A stretch of DNA of 64,000 nucleotides from Acidobacteriota bacterium (GTDB taxonomy: Bacteria > Acidobacteriota > Vicinamibacteria > Vicinamibacterales > UBA823), in contig PCAU01000010.1 of assembly GCA_002730735.1 (NCBI GenBank), forward strand, positions 62,001 to 126,000. Direction: 5' to 3'. Both the position numbers and the translations under genes were made by a program. Below, one piece after another: positions 17,052 through 25,704 of this stretch. The number at the start of each line of letters is the position of its first letter. The first letter of the stretch is position 1. The notes under the pieces are model-generated. The model was not told the origin of the DNA, made no database searches, and was given only the letters and a program-made list of their open reading frames with translations.

Positions 17052-18605
17052 ATGAATAAGTCTAAATCGACGTTGGGTCTGGCCATCATTGCTGTGATCT
17101 TCCTCATTCCGTCATCCACAGCAGCACAAGAACCTGTTTACTGGGACGTCGTCGATGACATTCGGTCCGAAGGGTTTGACAACTCTCACGTCATGGAGAG
17201 CGCGGGCTATCTGGCCGATGTCATTGGCCCACGTTTCACCGGTTCTCCAAACATGCGCCAAGCACAAGAATGGGCCTTGGCCCGCATGACCGAATTCGGT
17301 CTCTCCAGCGTCGAGAAAGAAGCTTGGGGTGAGGAGACCGTGGGTTGGGAGATTCAACGGGTGTCGGTGCACATGACCGCGCCCGATTACCAGATGGTGA
17401 TCGCCTACCCGTTCGCCTTGACTCCCGGTACGAGTGGGCCCATCGTGACGAATGCCGTTATCGCAACCATCCGGACCTCTGAAGATTTTGACCGGTATCG
17501 GGGTCAGCTCGACGGAGCTGTCGTCCTATCCACACCACCGATGCCAATGGGTCCACGTTTCACACAAGACGCGTTCCGGCACGACGAGGAATCACTAGGC
17601 GTCTTTGAAACCGAGGGAATTGACCTCCTGATTCGCCGCCATGCGAGAGGCCAGCTCGAGCAATCGAACTTTCAGCGGGAGGAAATCTCTGCTGACGAAG
17701 TTGAAGACTTCTACAAGGCTGAAGGAGTGGCCGTGGTGCTCACGGCGAGCATCGGAAGTGACGGCACTGTGTATGCAACCGGACATCCGACGACACGGAA
17801 CAGGCGAACCCGCGCAGGGATCCAGAGCGCGCTACCGACACTCGCCGTTGCGACGGAGCACTATAACCGTATCTACCGGATTCTCGAGCGTGGTATCCCG
17901 GTCACAATGGACGTCGACATTCGCATCGGTTTCGACGAATCGGATCCAACGGGCTACAACATCATTGGGGAAATTCCAGGAACTGACCTAGCCGATGAAG
18001 TCGTGATGATCGGTGCGCACATAGATTCCTGGCATACCGGCACCGGCGCTACTGACAACGCGAGCGGTGTGTCCGTTGTGCTCGAGGCAATGCGCATTCT
18101 CAAGGCTATCGGCGCTCAGCCACGGCGCACGATTCGCGTAGCGCTCTGGAGCCAGGAAGAGCTTGGCCACAGGGGTTCTCGGGGCTACATACGACACCAC
18201 TTCGGAGAAGACGGTGTCTACACACCCGACTACGATAAGTTCTCGGTCTATTTCAACATGGACAACGGCACGGGCCAGTTCCGTGGCGTCCACACTCAGG
18301 GCAACGCCCAAGCGACACCGATCCTCCAAGCCTGGATGACCCCGTTTCATGACCTACAGGTGAAGACAATCTCTCTCTTCAGTAACACGGGAACCGATCA
18401 TCTGTCCTATAACAGGGTGGGACTACCCGGATTCCAATTCATCCAAGACCGGATCGACTACCGAGCAAGAACCCACCACTTCAACATGGACGTCTACGAT
18501 AGGCTCCTTCCACGCGACCTGATGATTAACTCGGTAGTCATGGCGAGCTTCGCGTATCACGCCGCGATGAGAGAGGGAACGTTCCCTCGGCCCCGTACCG
18601 ACTAA
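17052..18605 (+). CDS. Exported M28-family zinc aminopeptidase
   Basis: A 517-residue protein. The ATG at 17052 follows GAGGGGAAAG and starts a standard signal peptide (cleavage near STAAQ, residue 25), so the longer open frame from 16959 is not used. A PA-like insert lies in the middle. The M28 two-zinc site is complete: His and Asp in GAHIDSWHTGTGATDNASG, the Glu pair in WSQEELGHRG, Asp in FNMDNGTG, and His in TGTDHLSYN. It probably removes N-terminal amino acids from peptides in the periplasm or outside the cell. Neighbours (M24 peptidase, triple amidohydrolase) point the same way. Confidence 0.88.
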   Translation: MNKSKSTLGLAIIAVIFLIPSSTAAQEPVYWDVVDDIRSEGFDNSHVMESAGYLADVIGPRFTGSPNMRQAQEWALARMTEFGLSSVEKEAWGEETVGWEIQRVSVHMTAPDYQMVIAYPFALTPGTSGPIVTNAVIATIRTSEDFDRYRGQLDGAVVLSTPPMPMGPRFTQDAFRHDEESLGVFETEGIDLLIRRHARGQLEQSNFQREEISADEVEDFYKAEGVAVVLTASIGSDGTVYATGHPTTRNRRTRAGIQSALPTLAVATEHYNRIYRILERGIPVTMDVDIRIGFDESDPTGYNIIGEIPGTDLADEVVMIGAHIDSWHTGTGATDNASGVSVVLEAMRILKAIGAQPRRTIRVALWSQEELGHRGSRGYIRHHFGEDGVYTPDYDKFSVYFNMDNGTGQFRGVHTQGNAQATPILQAWMTPFHDLQVKTISLFSNTGTDHLSYNRVGLPGFQFIQDRIDYRARTHHFNMDVYDRLLPRDLMINSVVMASFAYHAAMREGTFPRPRTD

Positions 18606-18741
18606 ACGGCCGACTGAGCGCTTGGCCGATTAGATGGACTCGTGACGAGGCCTGTCGAGGTGAGGCTGTGTACTATAACTTCTAATGTCGCCAGCCTTAG
18701 CTCGTGCTCAACCGACAAACTCAGACAGAGCGCGGCGGCCT

Positions 18742-18765
18742 TAAACCCCGTCGCGACAGGGTTTA
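18742..18765. promoter_or_regulatory. 24-bp nested palindrome in the leader of the Tat-aminotransferase gene
   Basis: TAAACCC pairs with GGGTTTA around the inner palindrome GTCGCGAC, with one C/A mismatch between the two layers. It lies 137 bases past the M28 stop and 128 before the next start, within a 287-base gap (18606-18892) that holds no gene. No T tract follows. It could be an operator or an mRNA leader hairpin. Confidence 0.4.
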
Positions 18766-18892
18766 GACTTCCCCTCCAGGCTCGCTACACCGGTCCGCTG
18801 CCCGAATAGGCAATTCGGTGGTTGCTCCGTCAGATTTCGGCTATGATGCCCGTACGTGGGACCCATTTCTCCAAATTCGAAGGAGTTCGACA

Positions 18893-20182
18893 ATGACCGC
18901 GCACGCACGACGAGACGGTGACGGAATTAGCCGACGAAATTTTTCCCGCTTATTGGCCGTCGGTGGCTCAGCTGCCCTCCTCGGCAAAACGGGTATTGCA
19001 TTTGAACGGCCGGCGCCACTCCCCCAGACCCCAGCCTCGCCTGATGAAGCTTTCTGGCGGTCCGTGCGCGAGCAGTTCCCAATGCCGACGAATATCAGCG
19101 TTATGAATGCGGCCAATCTCTGCCCATCCTCGCTGCCGGCTCTTGAGGCAATGTACGAAAACACAAAGGACGTGGATGGCAATCCATCGTTCCAGAACCG
19201 TGCCAAGATGGGAGAGGGCAAGGTTAATACGCGTAAAATCCTTGCCGATTATCTACACACGACGCCAGAACAGATCGTTATAACCCGCAACACAAGCGAG
19301 GGCAATAACCTAGTATCGAGTGGCGTCGAACTCACAGCGAACGACGAAGTCATCATCTTCAACCACAACCATCCCAGCAACAACGTGGCCTGGAAGGAAA
19401 AGGCGAAACGCTACGGCTTTACGGTAACCGAGCTCGAAGTTGTAAATCCTCATCCGGGACCCGATTACTACATTGATCTCGTTCGTCGCTCGATCACAGC
19501 GCGTACCAAGCTCCTGTCGTTCACACATCTAACAAATACGGTGGGCGACCTTTTCCCAGCAAAAGCACTTTGTCAGTTGGCCCACGAGCATGGTGTCCTG
19601 GTTCTCGTGGACGGCGCGCAAAGCTTTGGACTAATGGACGTCAACCTCAGCGACATGCAGCCAGATTTCTACACGGGTAGCGCACATAAGTGGCCGTGTG
19701 GTCCAAAAGAAACAGGCGTTCTCTTTATCAACAATCGAACACACGACAAGATCTGGCCAAGTATTCACAGTGCCGGACGGGGAGACGTCGGTATCTCGCG
19801 GACTTTCGAGAGTTTTGGCCAACGTGATGAACCAGCAATTATCGCTTTCGGCGAGGCACTAAGATTCCAACAGCGGATCGGCATGAAGACGGTCCAAGCC
19901 CGTTCCCAAGAATTGGCTCAGTCATTGATGGAACAGCTTAGGACAATCGAAGGCGTGACCTTAACGACAAGCCAGGACCCGACACTGTCTCAGGCTGTCG
20001 TGGTCTTCGAAGTCACCGGTATCGATGCAAGGAAACTGTACAACGCGCTTTACGACAACGAGAAGATAGGCACCGCGGGTCGTGCTAACGGCTTACGAAT
20101 TTCGCCGCACTTCTACAATCTCCATTCTGAGATCGACCGTACCGTTGCGGCAATAAAGCATTACATGACGACTGGTGTGTAG
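18893..20182 (+). CDS. Tat-exported class V aminotransferase-fold protein (isopenicillin N epimerase/cysteine desulfurase-like)
   Basis: A 429-residue protein. The start at 18893 has AGGAG seven bases upstream; the longer open frame from 18818 would bury the export signal. A twin-arginine signal is present (SRRNFSRLLAVGGSAALLG, residues 13-31). The rest is class V PLP fold: RNTSEGNNLVSSG near 130, FNHNHPSNNVAWK near 155, FTHLTNTVGDLFP near 204, DGAQSFG near 241, and the PLP lysine in GSAHKWPCGPKETG near 263. Tat export suggests folding with the cofactor before secretion. It resembles the gene at 57163. Members are annotated as aminotransferases, epimerases or desulfurases, and the reaction here is unknown. 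Confidence 0.8.
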   Translation: MTAHARRDGDGISRRNFSRLLAVGGSAALLGKTGIAFERPAPLPQTPASPDEAFWRSVREQFPMPTNISVMNAANLCPSSLPALEAMYENTKDVDGNPSFQNRAKMGEGKVNTRKILADYLHTTPEQIVITRNTSEGNNLVSSGVELTANDEVIIFNHNHPSNNVAWKEKAKRYGFTVTELEVVNPHPGPDYYIDLVRRSITARTKLLSFTHLTNTVGDLFPAKALCQLAHEHGVLVLVDGAQSFGLMDVNLSDMQPDFYTGSAHKWPCGPKETGVLFINNRTHDKIWPSIHSAGRGDVGISRTFESFGQRDEPAIIAFGEALRFQQRIGMKTVQARSQELAQSLMEQLRTIEGVTLTTSQDPTLSQAVVVFEVTGIDARKLYNALYDNEKIGTAGRANGLRISPHFYNLHSEIDRTVAAIKHYMTTGV

Positions 20183-20427
20183 GGAATCGCTTTCCACTGA
20201 AGCCTAACGGATGCCGGGTCTTGACAACCCCTGGCACTGCCCTTTCTGAGGGTTCACTCTCCCCCCTCAGGGGATCCTACGGCGAACGTGGGGCCTCTCC
20301 TCAGCTCTCTGCAGTGAACACTAACTGCCGATCGGCTGTAGACGCTGGCTCGATGCAAACTAACGTAGGGGCGGAGAGTGCGAGATGGCTGATGAGAAGG
20401 ATCGTAATAATTGCACCGTGAACCCTC
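20183..20427 (+). promoter_or_regulatory. Leader region of the citrate synthase gene with hairpins
   Basis: This 245-base gap holds no convincing gene. Two possible hairpins can be drawn: TGCCGGGT...ACCCCTGGCA near 20213-20238, and CTGAGGG...CCCTCAG near 20246-20270. Either could end transcription from the upstream gene or sit in the gltA leader. TTGACA at 20221 has no good -10 at the right distance. Confidence 0.25.
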
Positions 20428-21714
20428 ATGTCTAAGACGCTAACGATCACTGACAATCGCACCGGGAAGCAATACGAGATTCCGATTGAGCACGGCGCGA
20501 TCCGTGCCATGGACCTGCGTCAAATCAAGACGAATGCTGACGATTTTGGTCTTAAGACATACGACCCGGCGTTGATGAACACCGCTAACTGTGTAAGTCG
20601 AATTACCGATATTGACGGTGATCGTGGCGTGTTACTTTACCGCGGCTACCCAATTGAACAATTGGCAGAGAATAGTGATTTTCTCGAAACCGCCTACTTG
20701 CTACTTTCCGGCGAGCTGCCAACCACGGCGCAACTTAATAAGTGGAAGACTAACGTTACGCTCCATTCAATGCTTCACGAGAACGTCAAGAAGTTTATGG
20801 AAGGCTTCCGCTACGATGCTCACCCGATGGGCATCTTTCTGAGTACGGTTGGTGCCCTTTCAACCTTCTATCCAGACGCTAAGGACATTTTCGACGAGCA
20901 GTCGCGCCTCACTCAGACAGTCCGCCTCATCGCAAAGGTGCCCAGCATAGCAGCCTATGCTTTTCGACATAGTCAAGGCTTGCCCTATATTCCCCCTGAT
21001 AACGAACTCAGTTTCACTGGGAACTTTCTAAATATGCTGTTCCGCATGGCCGAACTGAAGTATCAACCGAATCCAGTGCTAGAGCGCGCCCTCGACGTTT
21101 TATTCATCCTGCACGCCGATCATGAACAAAACTGCAGTACGACCGCTATGCGGACAATTGGCAGTTCGCATTCCGATCCGTACTCAGCATTAACCGGTGC
21201 AGCTGCAGCCCTCTACGGCCCACTCCATGGAGGCGCAAATGAAGCAGTGCTAAAGATGCTATCGGAGATCGGTACCGTTGATAACGTACCAAAGATAATC
21301 AAGAGCGTGAAGAGCGGAGAAAAAAAATTAATGGGGTTCGGTCACCGGGTCTATAAATCGTACGACCCACGTGCCAAAATCATTAAGCAGACTGCCGATT
21401 CTGTCTTCTCCGTAACAAAGCAGAACTCGAGACTTGATATCGCACTTGAGCTCGAACGAATTGCCCTGCAAGATGACTATTTCATCAAACGTCGTTTGTA
21501 TCCGAACGTTGATTTTTACTCAGGCCTGATCTACGAAGCCATGGGCTTCCAGCCGGCTATGTTCCCGGTACTATTTGCTATCCCCAGAACTGTCGGCTGG
21601 ATCGCTCAGTGGGAGGAAATGCTACTCGACACCGAACAAAAGATTTCGCGACCTAGACAACTCTACGTTGGCGCGACACAACGCGATTATGTAAATCGAG
21701 AAAACCGTTCCTAG
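20428..21714 (+). CDS. gltA: Citrate synthase
   Basis: A 428-residue type II (hexameric type) citrate synthase with an N-terminal beta domain (TLTITDNRTGKQYEIPIEHG). The catalytic histidines are in GPLHGGANEAV near 270 and MGFGHRVYKSYDPRA near 305, and the catalytic aspartate in YPNVDFYSG near 363. LLYRGYPIEQLAE and LHADHEQNCST are further family landmarks. It condenses oxaloacetate and acetyl-CoA at the entry of the TCA cycle. It is monocistronic as seen here, with its own leader, and the next gene converges on it. Confidence 0.96.
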   Translation: MSKTLTITDNRTGKQYEIPIEHGAIRAMDLRQIKTNADDFGLKTYDPALMNTANCVSRITDIDGDRGVLLYRGYPIEQLAENSDFLETAYLLLSGELPTTAQLNKWKTNVTLHSMLHENVKKFMEGFRYDAHPMGIFLSTVGALSTFYPDAKDIFDEQSRLTQTVRLIAKVPSIAAYAFRHSQGLPYIPPDNELSFTGNFLNMLFRMAELKYQPNPVLERALDVLFILHADHEQNCSTTAMRTIGSSHSDPYSALTGAAAALYGPLHGGANEAVLKMLSEIGTVDNVPKIIKSVKSGEKKLMGFGHRVYKSYDPRAKIIKQTADSVFSVTKQNSRLDIALELERIALQDDYFIKRRLYPNVDFYSGLIYEAMGFQPAMFPVLFAIPRTVGWIAQWEEMLLDTEQKISRPRQLYVGATQRDYVNRENRS

Positions 21715-21726
21715 CTCTGTCGGTGG

Positions 21727-22518
21727 TCACCGTGGCAAACGAAAACTGAGACCCATTCCGATAAACACATCCTCAGTTTGTCCAACGAGACCCCTCCCGA
21801 TGTATAGGTCGAGTTGGACAATATCCGTTAGTAAAAACGTGAGACCGCTGTCCACTGCAATAAACCCTTCACTGGTCACCGTGTTACCCGTTTGCTTCTC
21901 ATTCCCGAAGAATTCGAAGAACGCACTTAGGCGATCGGTTAGCCCTAGGCCGAGCGCCATCGAGTACAACGTAAGCTGATCGCGCTCGGGGTTACCAGCG
22001 GATGATTCCCACTTCGCTCCAACGTTATAACCGAGCGACAGTTTCGGAGACAGTTCGTGGGCGAATGCTACAAGAAACGAGGGGTCGATACCATTACTGG
22101 AATACTTGTCGCCCCCGGTCGGGAGCGATAATCCCCCAAGCAGTGCCATCTCTGGCCGCCAGCCATCAGCACGCTCGATAAGATTGACCTTGGCACCTAG
22201 GTGACTATCACCCAGCCCCAGGCTTCCCTCTTTCCCGACTACACCAGCGTGGCCAATACGAAGTTCCGTACGGCTACCAAGACCAATGCGGAGCAAAGTC
22301 CCTGGTACTTCATAACCGTTCACTTCACCATCACGAGCCAGAAGGTATCCCGTCTCCACCTGCAGCAGACCTCGTGCAACAACCGTAGCCGACTCGGTCT
22401 GGTCCGGACGGTCGGTAGTCAGTACCGGCGATTGGGCAATTGCGCGCTCACTGCCGACTGCTAGAAATATCAAGAAGGGTAACAGTCGCACGTTCTTACT
22501 GACGGGCACGAATCTCAT
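21727..22518 (-). CDS. Outer-membrane beta-barrel protein, phenol MetA-type transporter family
   Basis: A protein of 263 residues from ATG 22518; an in-frame GTG three codons upstream is also possible. After a signal peptide (ending ERAIAQ) comes LTTDRPDQTESATVV, the usual start of the Phenol_MetA_deg-like barrel family, then alternating strands ending in a terminal aromatic/arginine-rich strand (GMGLSFRLPR). Its start overlaps the stop of the caspase-fold gene by about 23 bases, so it is probably the last cistron of the long MoxR/Bat-type cluster. Substrate unknown. Confidence 0.7.
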   Translation of the reverse strand: MRFVPVSKNVRLLPFLIFLAVGSERAIAQSPVLTTDRPDQTESATVVARGLLQVETGYLLARDGEVNGYEVPGTLLRIGLGSRTELRIGHAGVVGKEGSLGLGDSHLGAKVNLIERADGWRPEMALLGGLSLPTGGDKYSSNGIDPSFLVAFAHELSPKLSLGYNVGAKWESSAGNPERDQLTLYSMALGLGLTDRLSAFFEFFGNEKQTGNTVTSEGFIAVDSGLTFLLTDIVQLDLYIGRGLVGQTEDVFIGMGLSFRLPR

Positions 22519-23467
22519 GTGATACACGTGCTAGCTTAAGTAGGAGGATTTCCATTTCAGCCTCATAAGTGTGTCTAGCTAATTGCCCTACCTGTGCCTT
22601 CAGCACCTCAACCTCAAGCTCTAAAATGTTTCGTTGGTCGAGAAGGCCAGCTAGCCTCTGATCTGATAATTGGTCTGCCTCCACCGAACGGTCCAGAAAT
22701 ACGCGCCTCGCCAAAGTACCATCGAGTCCTGGCTCGCCAGCTACCTTGCCGACGCCATCACCAGTGTCATCGAGGATTGGACGTTCTGTCGACACACGAC
22801 CCTGCTGCTCATACCACCGCCCTACGCCGCTACTGGCCCGCGTGAAAGCCTCCCATATCGACACCCGTCCATCTTTATCGAAATCGCTAGCTTCAGTTTT
22901 GAACGCCTCGACGAAGAAGGCAGCGAATTGCGTCTCGTAGCGCTGCTCAGGACTGTTAGTGGCAGTGATGACAATTCGTCGTTCACCAGTCAGGTACTCT
23001 AAAAACGGAAAGCTGGCAGATGTCGTATTCGCAAAAATGAGCCGTCCCGGCAGGGGTTCCAGAAGGCTGCGCCATTCGGCCGCATCGAGGTCTGGGCCGA
23101 CAAGATTAAATTTGGCATCGATACCATCGAAGGTGCCGTGGCCAATGAGTACGACGAGTAACGTAGCATCATCGCTGAGACGCCGAGCCAGGGTTCTCGT
23201 TACCTGACGGATACCTTCCTGAGAAGCACGCCCCACGCGAGGCCCAGGGATTTCGGCTAGAACGAACAAATCTTCTTCTTGGAAATGTAAATCGCTGCGA
23301 AGAGAAGATACGAGCGCACCACGCCAACGATCGTACCGTTCTGCGTACGGCGATCCTCCGGACGCGCCAGAGACAATCAGCGCAAACCTTTGTTGCGCCG
23401 ACGTAGACGCTCCAGCACTGACAATAAAAAGCACTGAAATCAGGAGGCGTCTACACCACCCACTCAT
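22496..23467 (-). CDS. Exported caspase-fold (peptidase C13/C14-like) protein lacking the catalytic cysteine, with an EF-hand-like loop
   Basis: A protein of 323 residues from the ATG at 23467, which overlaps the upstream stop (ATGA). Signal peptide to about residue 24. A caspase-like alpha/beta domain follows: RFALIVSGASGG, then LLVVLIGHGTFDG with the expected catalytic His near 115, then RLIFANTTSASFPF near 150, where proteases of this fold have their Cys. Here only Thr, Ser and Ala are present, so peptidase activity is doubtful. DFDKDGRVSIWE near 203 matches a calcium-binding EF-hand loop. The C-terminus is a coiled-coil-like helix. Its role within the VWA/MoxR cluster may be scaffolding. 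Confidence 0.7.
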   Translation of the reverse strand: MSGWCRRLLISVLFIVSAGASTSAQQRFALIVSGASGGSPYAERYDRWRGALVSSLRSDLHFQEEDLFVLAEIPGPRVGRASQEGIRQVTRTLARRLSDDATLLVVLIGHGTFDGIDAKFNLVGPDLDAAEWRSLLEPLPGRLIFANTTSASFPFLEYLTGERRIVITATNSPEQRYETQFAAFFVEAFKTEASDFDKDGRVSIWEAFTRASSGVGRWYEQQGRVSTERPILDDTGDGVGKVAGEPGLDGTLARRVFLDRSVEADQLSDQRLAGLLDQRNILELEVEVLKAQVGQLARHTYEAEMEILLLKLARVSHEIRARQ

Positions 23468-25686
23468 CGCATTCCCCATTGTCGTCGCAGAAGCCATTCG
23501 ACCGACGGCAGGAATACCAGAAGCAGAAATACCCAAACATTGTTCCAGAGATCAAGTCGGACCGACGTTGCCGAAACTGTCGCATTCTCCCGTAACTGCC
23601 CAGGTAATTCGCCCAGCGCATCAACAGGCACAACGGCACCTCCTGTTCGCTCGGCCAGCCTCGCCAGCACTTCGCTATTCATGCGTGGGTCAGTTAGCTC
23701 ACGATCACTACCACCGACAAGGACCCGGGTCTCCACGCTTCCAAGACTGGACGATTCTTGGTCAGCCCGCACGTCAATGCGATAAACACCGGATTGCGCC
23801 GGTGTGAACTTTGCCGTGTACCGCCCTGCCACAGCGTCGGTCAAGCTAGGTCGTATCTCCTGGATATCACCAGCCGGCCCAGTCACGCGCACTGTTATCG
23901 ACGCATTAGCGACGGTCTCATAAGTCGAGTCGCGACTCGAAATCTCCAGATGCACGACCTCACCAGCAACGCGGCCTCCCTCCGTCGAGACGGTTACTGG
24001 ACCGGGCGCGATCTCTGAGAGCCAGCGGACCGTCTGTTTCCAGAACGTATCGTAGGTATCGTCATGTGAGGGAAGAAGCATCTTCCACCGCCACGATGCT
24101 TCTCCAGTAAACACCATGGTCCGCCCACGACCATACCGCTGCACAGCGATCAGAGGGTATAAGCCGCCACCGGCGCCGACCGTGTGTGCGAGCACCGATG
24201 CCCCAGGTTTCGGGTCGCCGAGTGCGGCAACTCCAGCCAGCGGGGGCACCGCATCCCACCTGGCTCGATTGATGTCAGCTGTCGTTCCTAAACGCATGAG
24301 GCCGTGATTCGCGCCGGCGGCGGTCAAGCTCACGGTGTTAGGCTCACGGACCGCGCCTTGAGCAATTGTCGTGGTGCGACTAGCCAGGTACAAAGGAAGA
24401 ATTGTCTCAATTGGAGTGCTCGCCAGGCCACGACCTACAAATGCCTGCGCTCCAAACACTAGTAAACCGCCTCCCCGCTTCGACACAAAATCAACCGTCA
24501 TGTTGAGCTGGTCTGGCGAAAAAAATTCCGCAGGAGTGTTTGCCAAAACGACGGCATCGTAGAAGAAGAGCGCGGAACGATTCTGAGGATAACCCGTCGA
24601 GAGCGCGGGCGTCCGATCGGTATCCCCCTGAATGTAAAAAGTGTTCTGTCCTCGGTCGTTAGCACCCTTCAGCACGACCGAATCTAACTCAATCCCTTCG
24701 TCCTGGAGCCAAGCCCGCTTAAGGAAACTGTGGTCATAACCTGGGGCGCCTTCAACCAATAACACCCGCCGCAGTCGACCTGACGGTGGCACAAGCACAC
24801 GCATGGCATTGTTGTCCGGGGTCAACTCAGTCGGGTCGACAGGCAACTCAACTGTGTAGCGCGTCGCAACGTCTGATTTCGGAGATACACGGAACACGAT
24901 TGGTAAAGGCGCACCTGATTCGGCTGGGGTCACCCAATCCAGTTGGACTAACCGCCCATCTTCCAGAAGCCTGACCTCGATTGGCTCCTTGCCAAATCCA
25001 TGACTGACAACGGACGCGCTCAAATCAACAACAGAGTTGGCCAAGTTGGCTGGCCCGACCGACACATCCAGCACCTCACGGTCTCGTTCGATAACCGCCC
25101 GACCGACACCGACAGTAAACACCGGAAAAGCACCGGCACCCGAGACCTTGACTGACTCGCTGCCTGTCTCTCCGCCATCGGAAACGACAATCACACCAGC
25201 AACGGTTCGCCCACGGTAGCGCTCACGAACACCACGTAAGGCACCCTGAAGATCACTTTGGCGAGCGTCAGCTCGAAGATTAGTCGGCTCGACCGGGGTG
25301 AGTAATTCACCAAAGCCTAGTAGGTCTACATCGAAGACTTCGCCAACACTTGGTAGCAGAACCTCCTCAACCAATCGTGACGCTTCGTCGATCCGACGGT
25401 GGCCGTCATCATTAGCATCCTTCAAGCGCATACTGCGTGAAACATCAACGAGAATCGGCACGATTGCATCGAGACGATCGGTAGACGGCTCAAGTAGAAC
25501 GGGACGTTGCAAGATCAAGATCAATAGGAGTAGCACTGATAGCCGGAGTGACATCAATACCGACCGAAGTCCAATCGATATCGGCACGAGCGGTCTCCAG
25601 TAGGCACGCAACGTCACCCCAACCGCACCAATTACCAGTATCGCAATCAGCCACCAAGGCATCAACGCATCAAAAACCATCGTCAC
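23464..25686 (-). CDS. Membrane-anchored VWA/glutamine-amidotransferase-like protein of the Bat type
   Basis: A 740-residue protein with two N-terminal membrane helices (residues 12-30 and 42-62), then a von Willebrand A domain with MIDAS motif DVSRSM near 83. A region with VLLVEGAPGYDHSFL near 315 and GLLVFGAQAFVGRG near 420 resembles class I glutamine-amidotransferase-like domains found in such Bat proteins. An Ig-like stretch follows, then a C-terminal membrane helix before the final basic tail (LLRRQWGMR). It stops inside the start of the caspase-fold gene and follows the coiled-coil gene by 18 bases. The likely role is envelope protein-complex assembly with the MoxR ATPase. Confidence 0.75.
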   Translation of the reverse strand: MTMVFDALMPWWLIAILVIGAVGVTLRAYWRPLVPISIGLRSVLMSLRLSVLLLLILILQRPVLLEPSTDRLDAIVPILVDVSRSMRLKDANDDGHRRIDEASRLVEEVLLPSVGEVFDVDLLGFGELLTPVEPTNLRADARQSDLQGALRGVRERYRGRTVAGVIVVSDGGETGSESVKVSGAGAFPVFTVGVGRAVIERDREVLDVSVGPANLANSVVDLSASVVSHGFGKEPIEVRLLEDGRLVQLDWVTPAESGAPLPIVFRVSPKSDVATRYTVELPVDPTELTPDNNAMRVLVPPSGRLRRVLLVEGAPGYDHSFLKRAWLQDEGIELDSVVLKGANDRGQNTFYIQGDTDRTPALSTGYPQNRSALFFYDAVVLANTPAEFFSPDQLNMTVDFVSKRGGGLLVFGAQAFVGRGLASTPIETILPLYLASRTTTIAQGAVREPNTVSLTAAGANHGLMRLGTTADINRARWDAVPPLAGVAALGDPKPGASVLAHTVGAGGGLYPLIAVQRYGRGRTMVFTGEASWRWKMLLPSHDDTYDTFWKQTVRWLSEIAPGPVTVSTEGGRVAGEVVHLEISSRDSTYETVANASITVRVTGPAGDIQEIRPSLTDAVAGRYTAKFTPAQSGVYRIDVRADQESSSLGSVETRVLVGGSDRELTDPRMNSEVLARLAERTGGAVVPVDALGELPGQLRENATVSATSVRLDLWNNVWVFLLLVFLPSVEWLLRRQWGMR

Positions 25687-25704
25687 TCCTGGCTACCACA
25701 CGAA

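Noticed and set aside
20221-20243. TTGACA as the citrate synthase promoter
   Set aside because: The hexamer at the proper distance (TTCTGA) is a poor -10 element.
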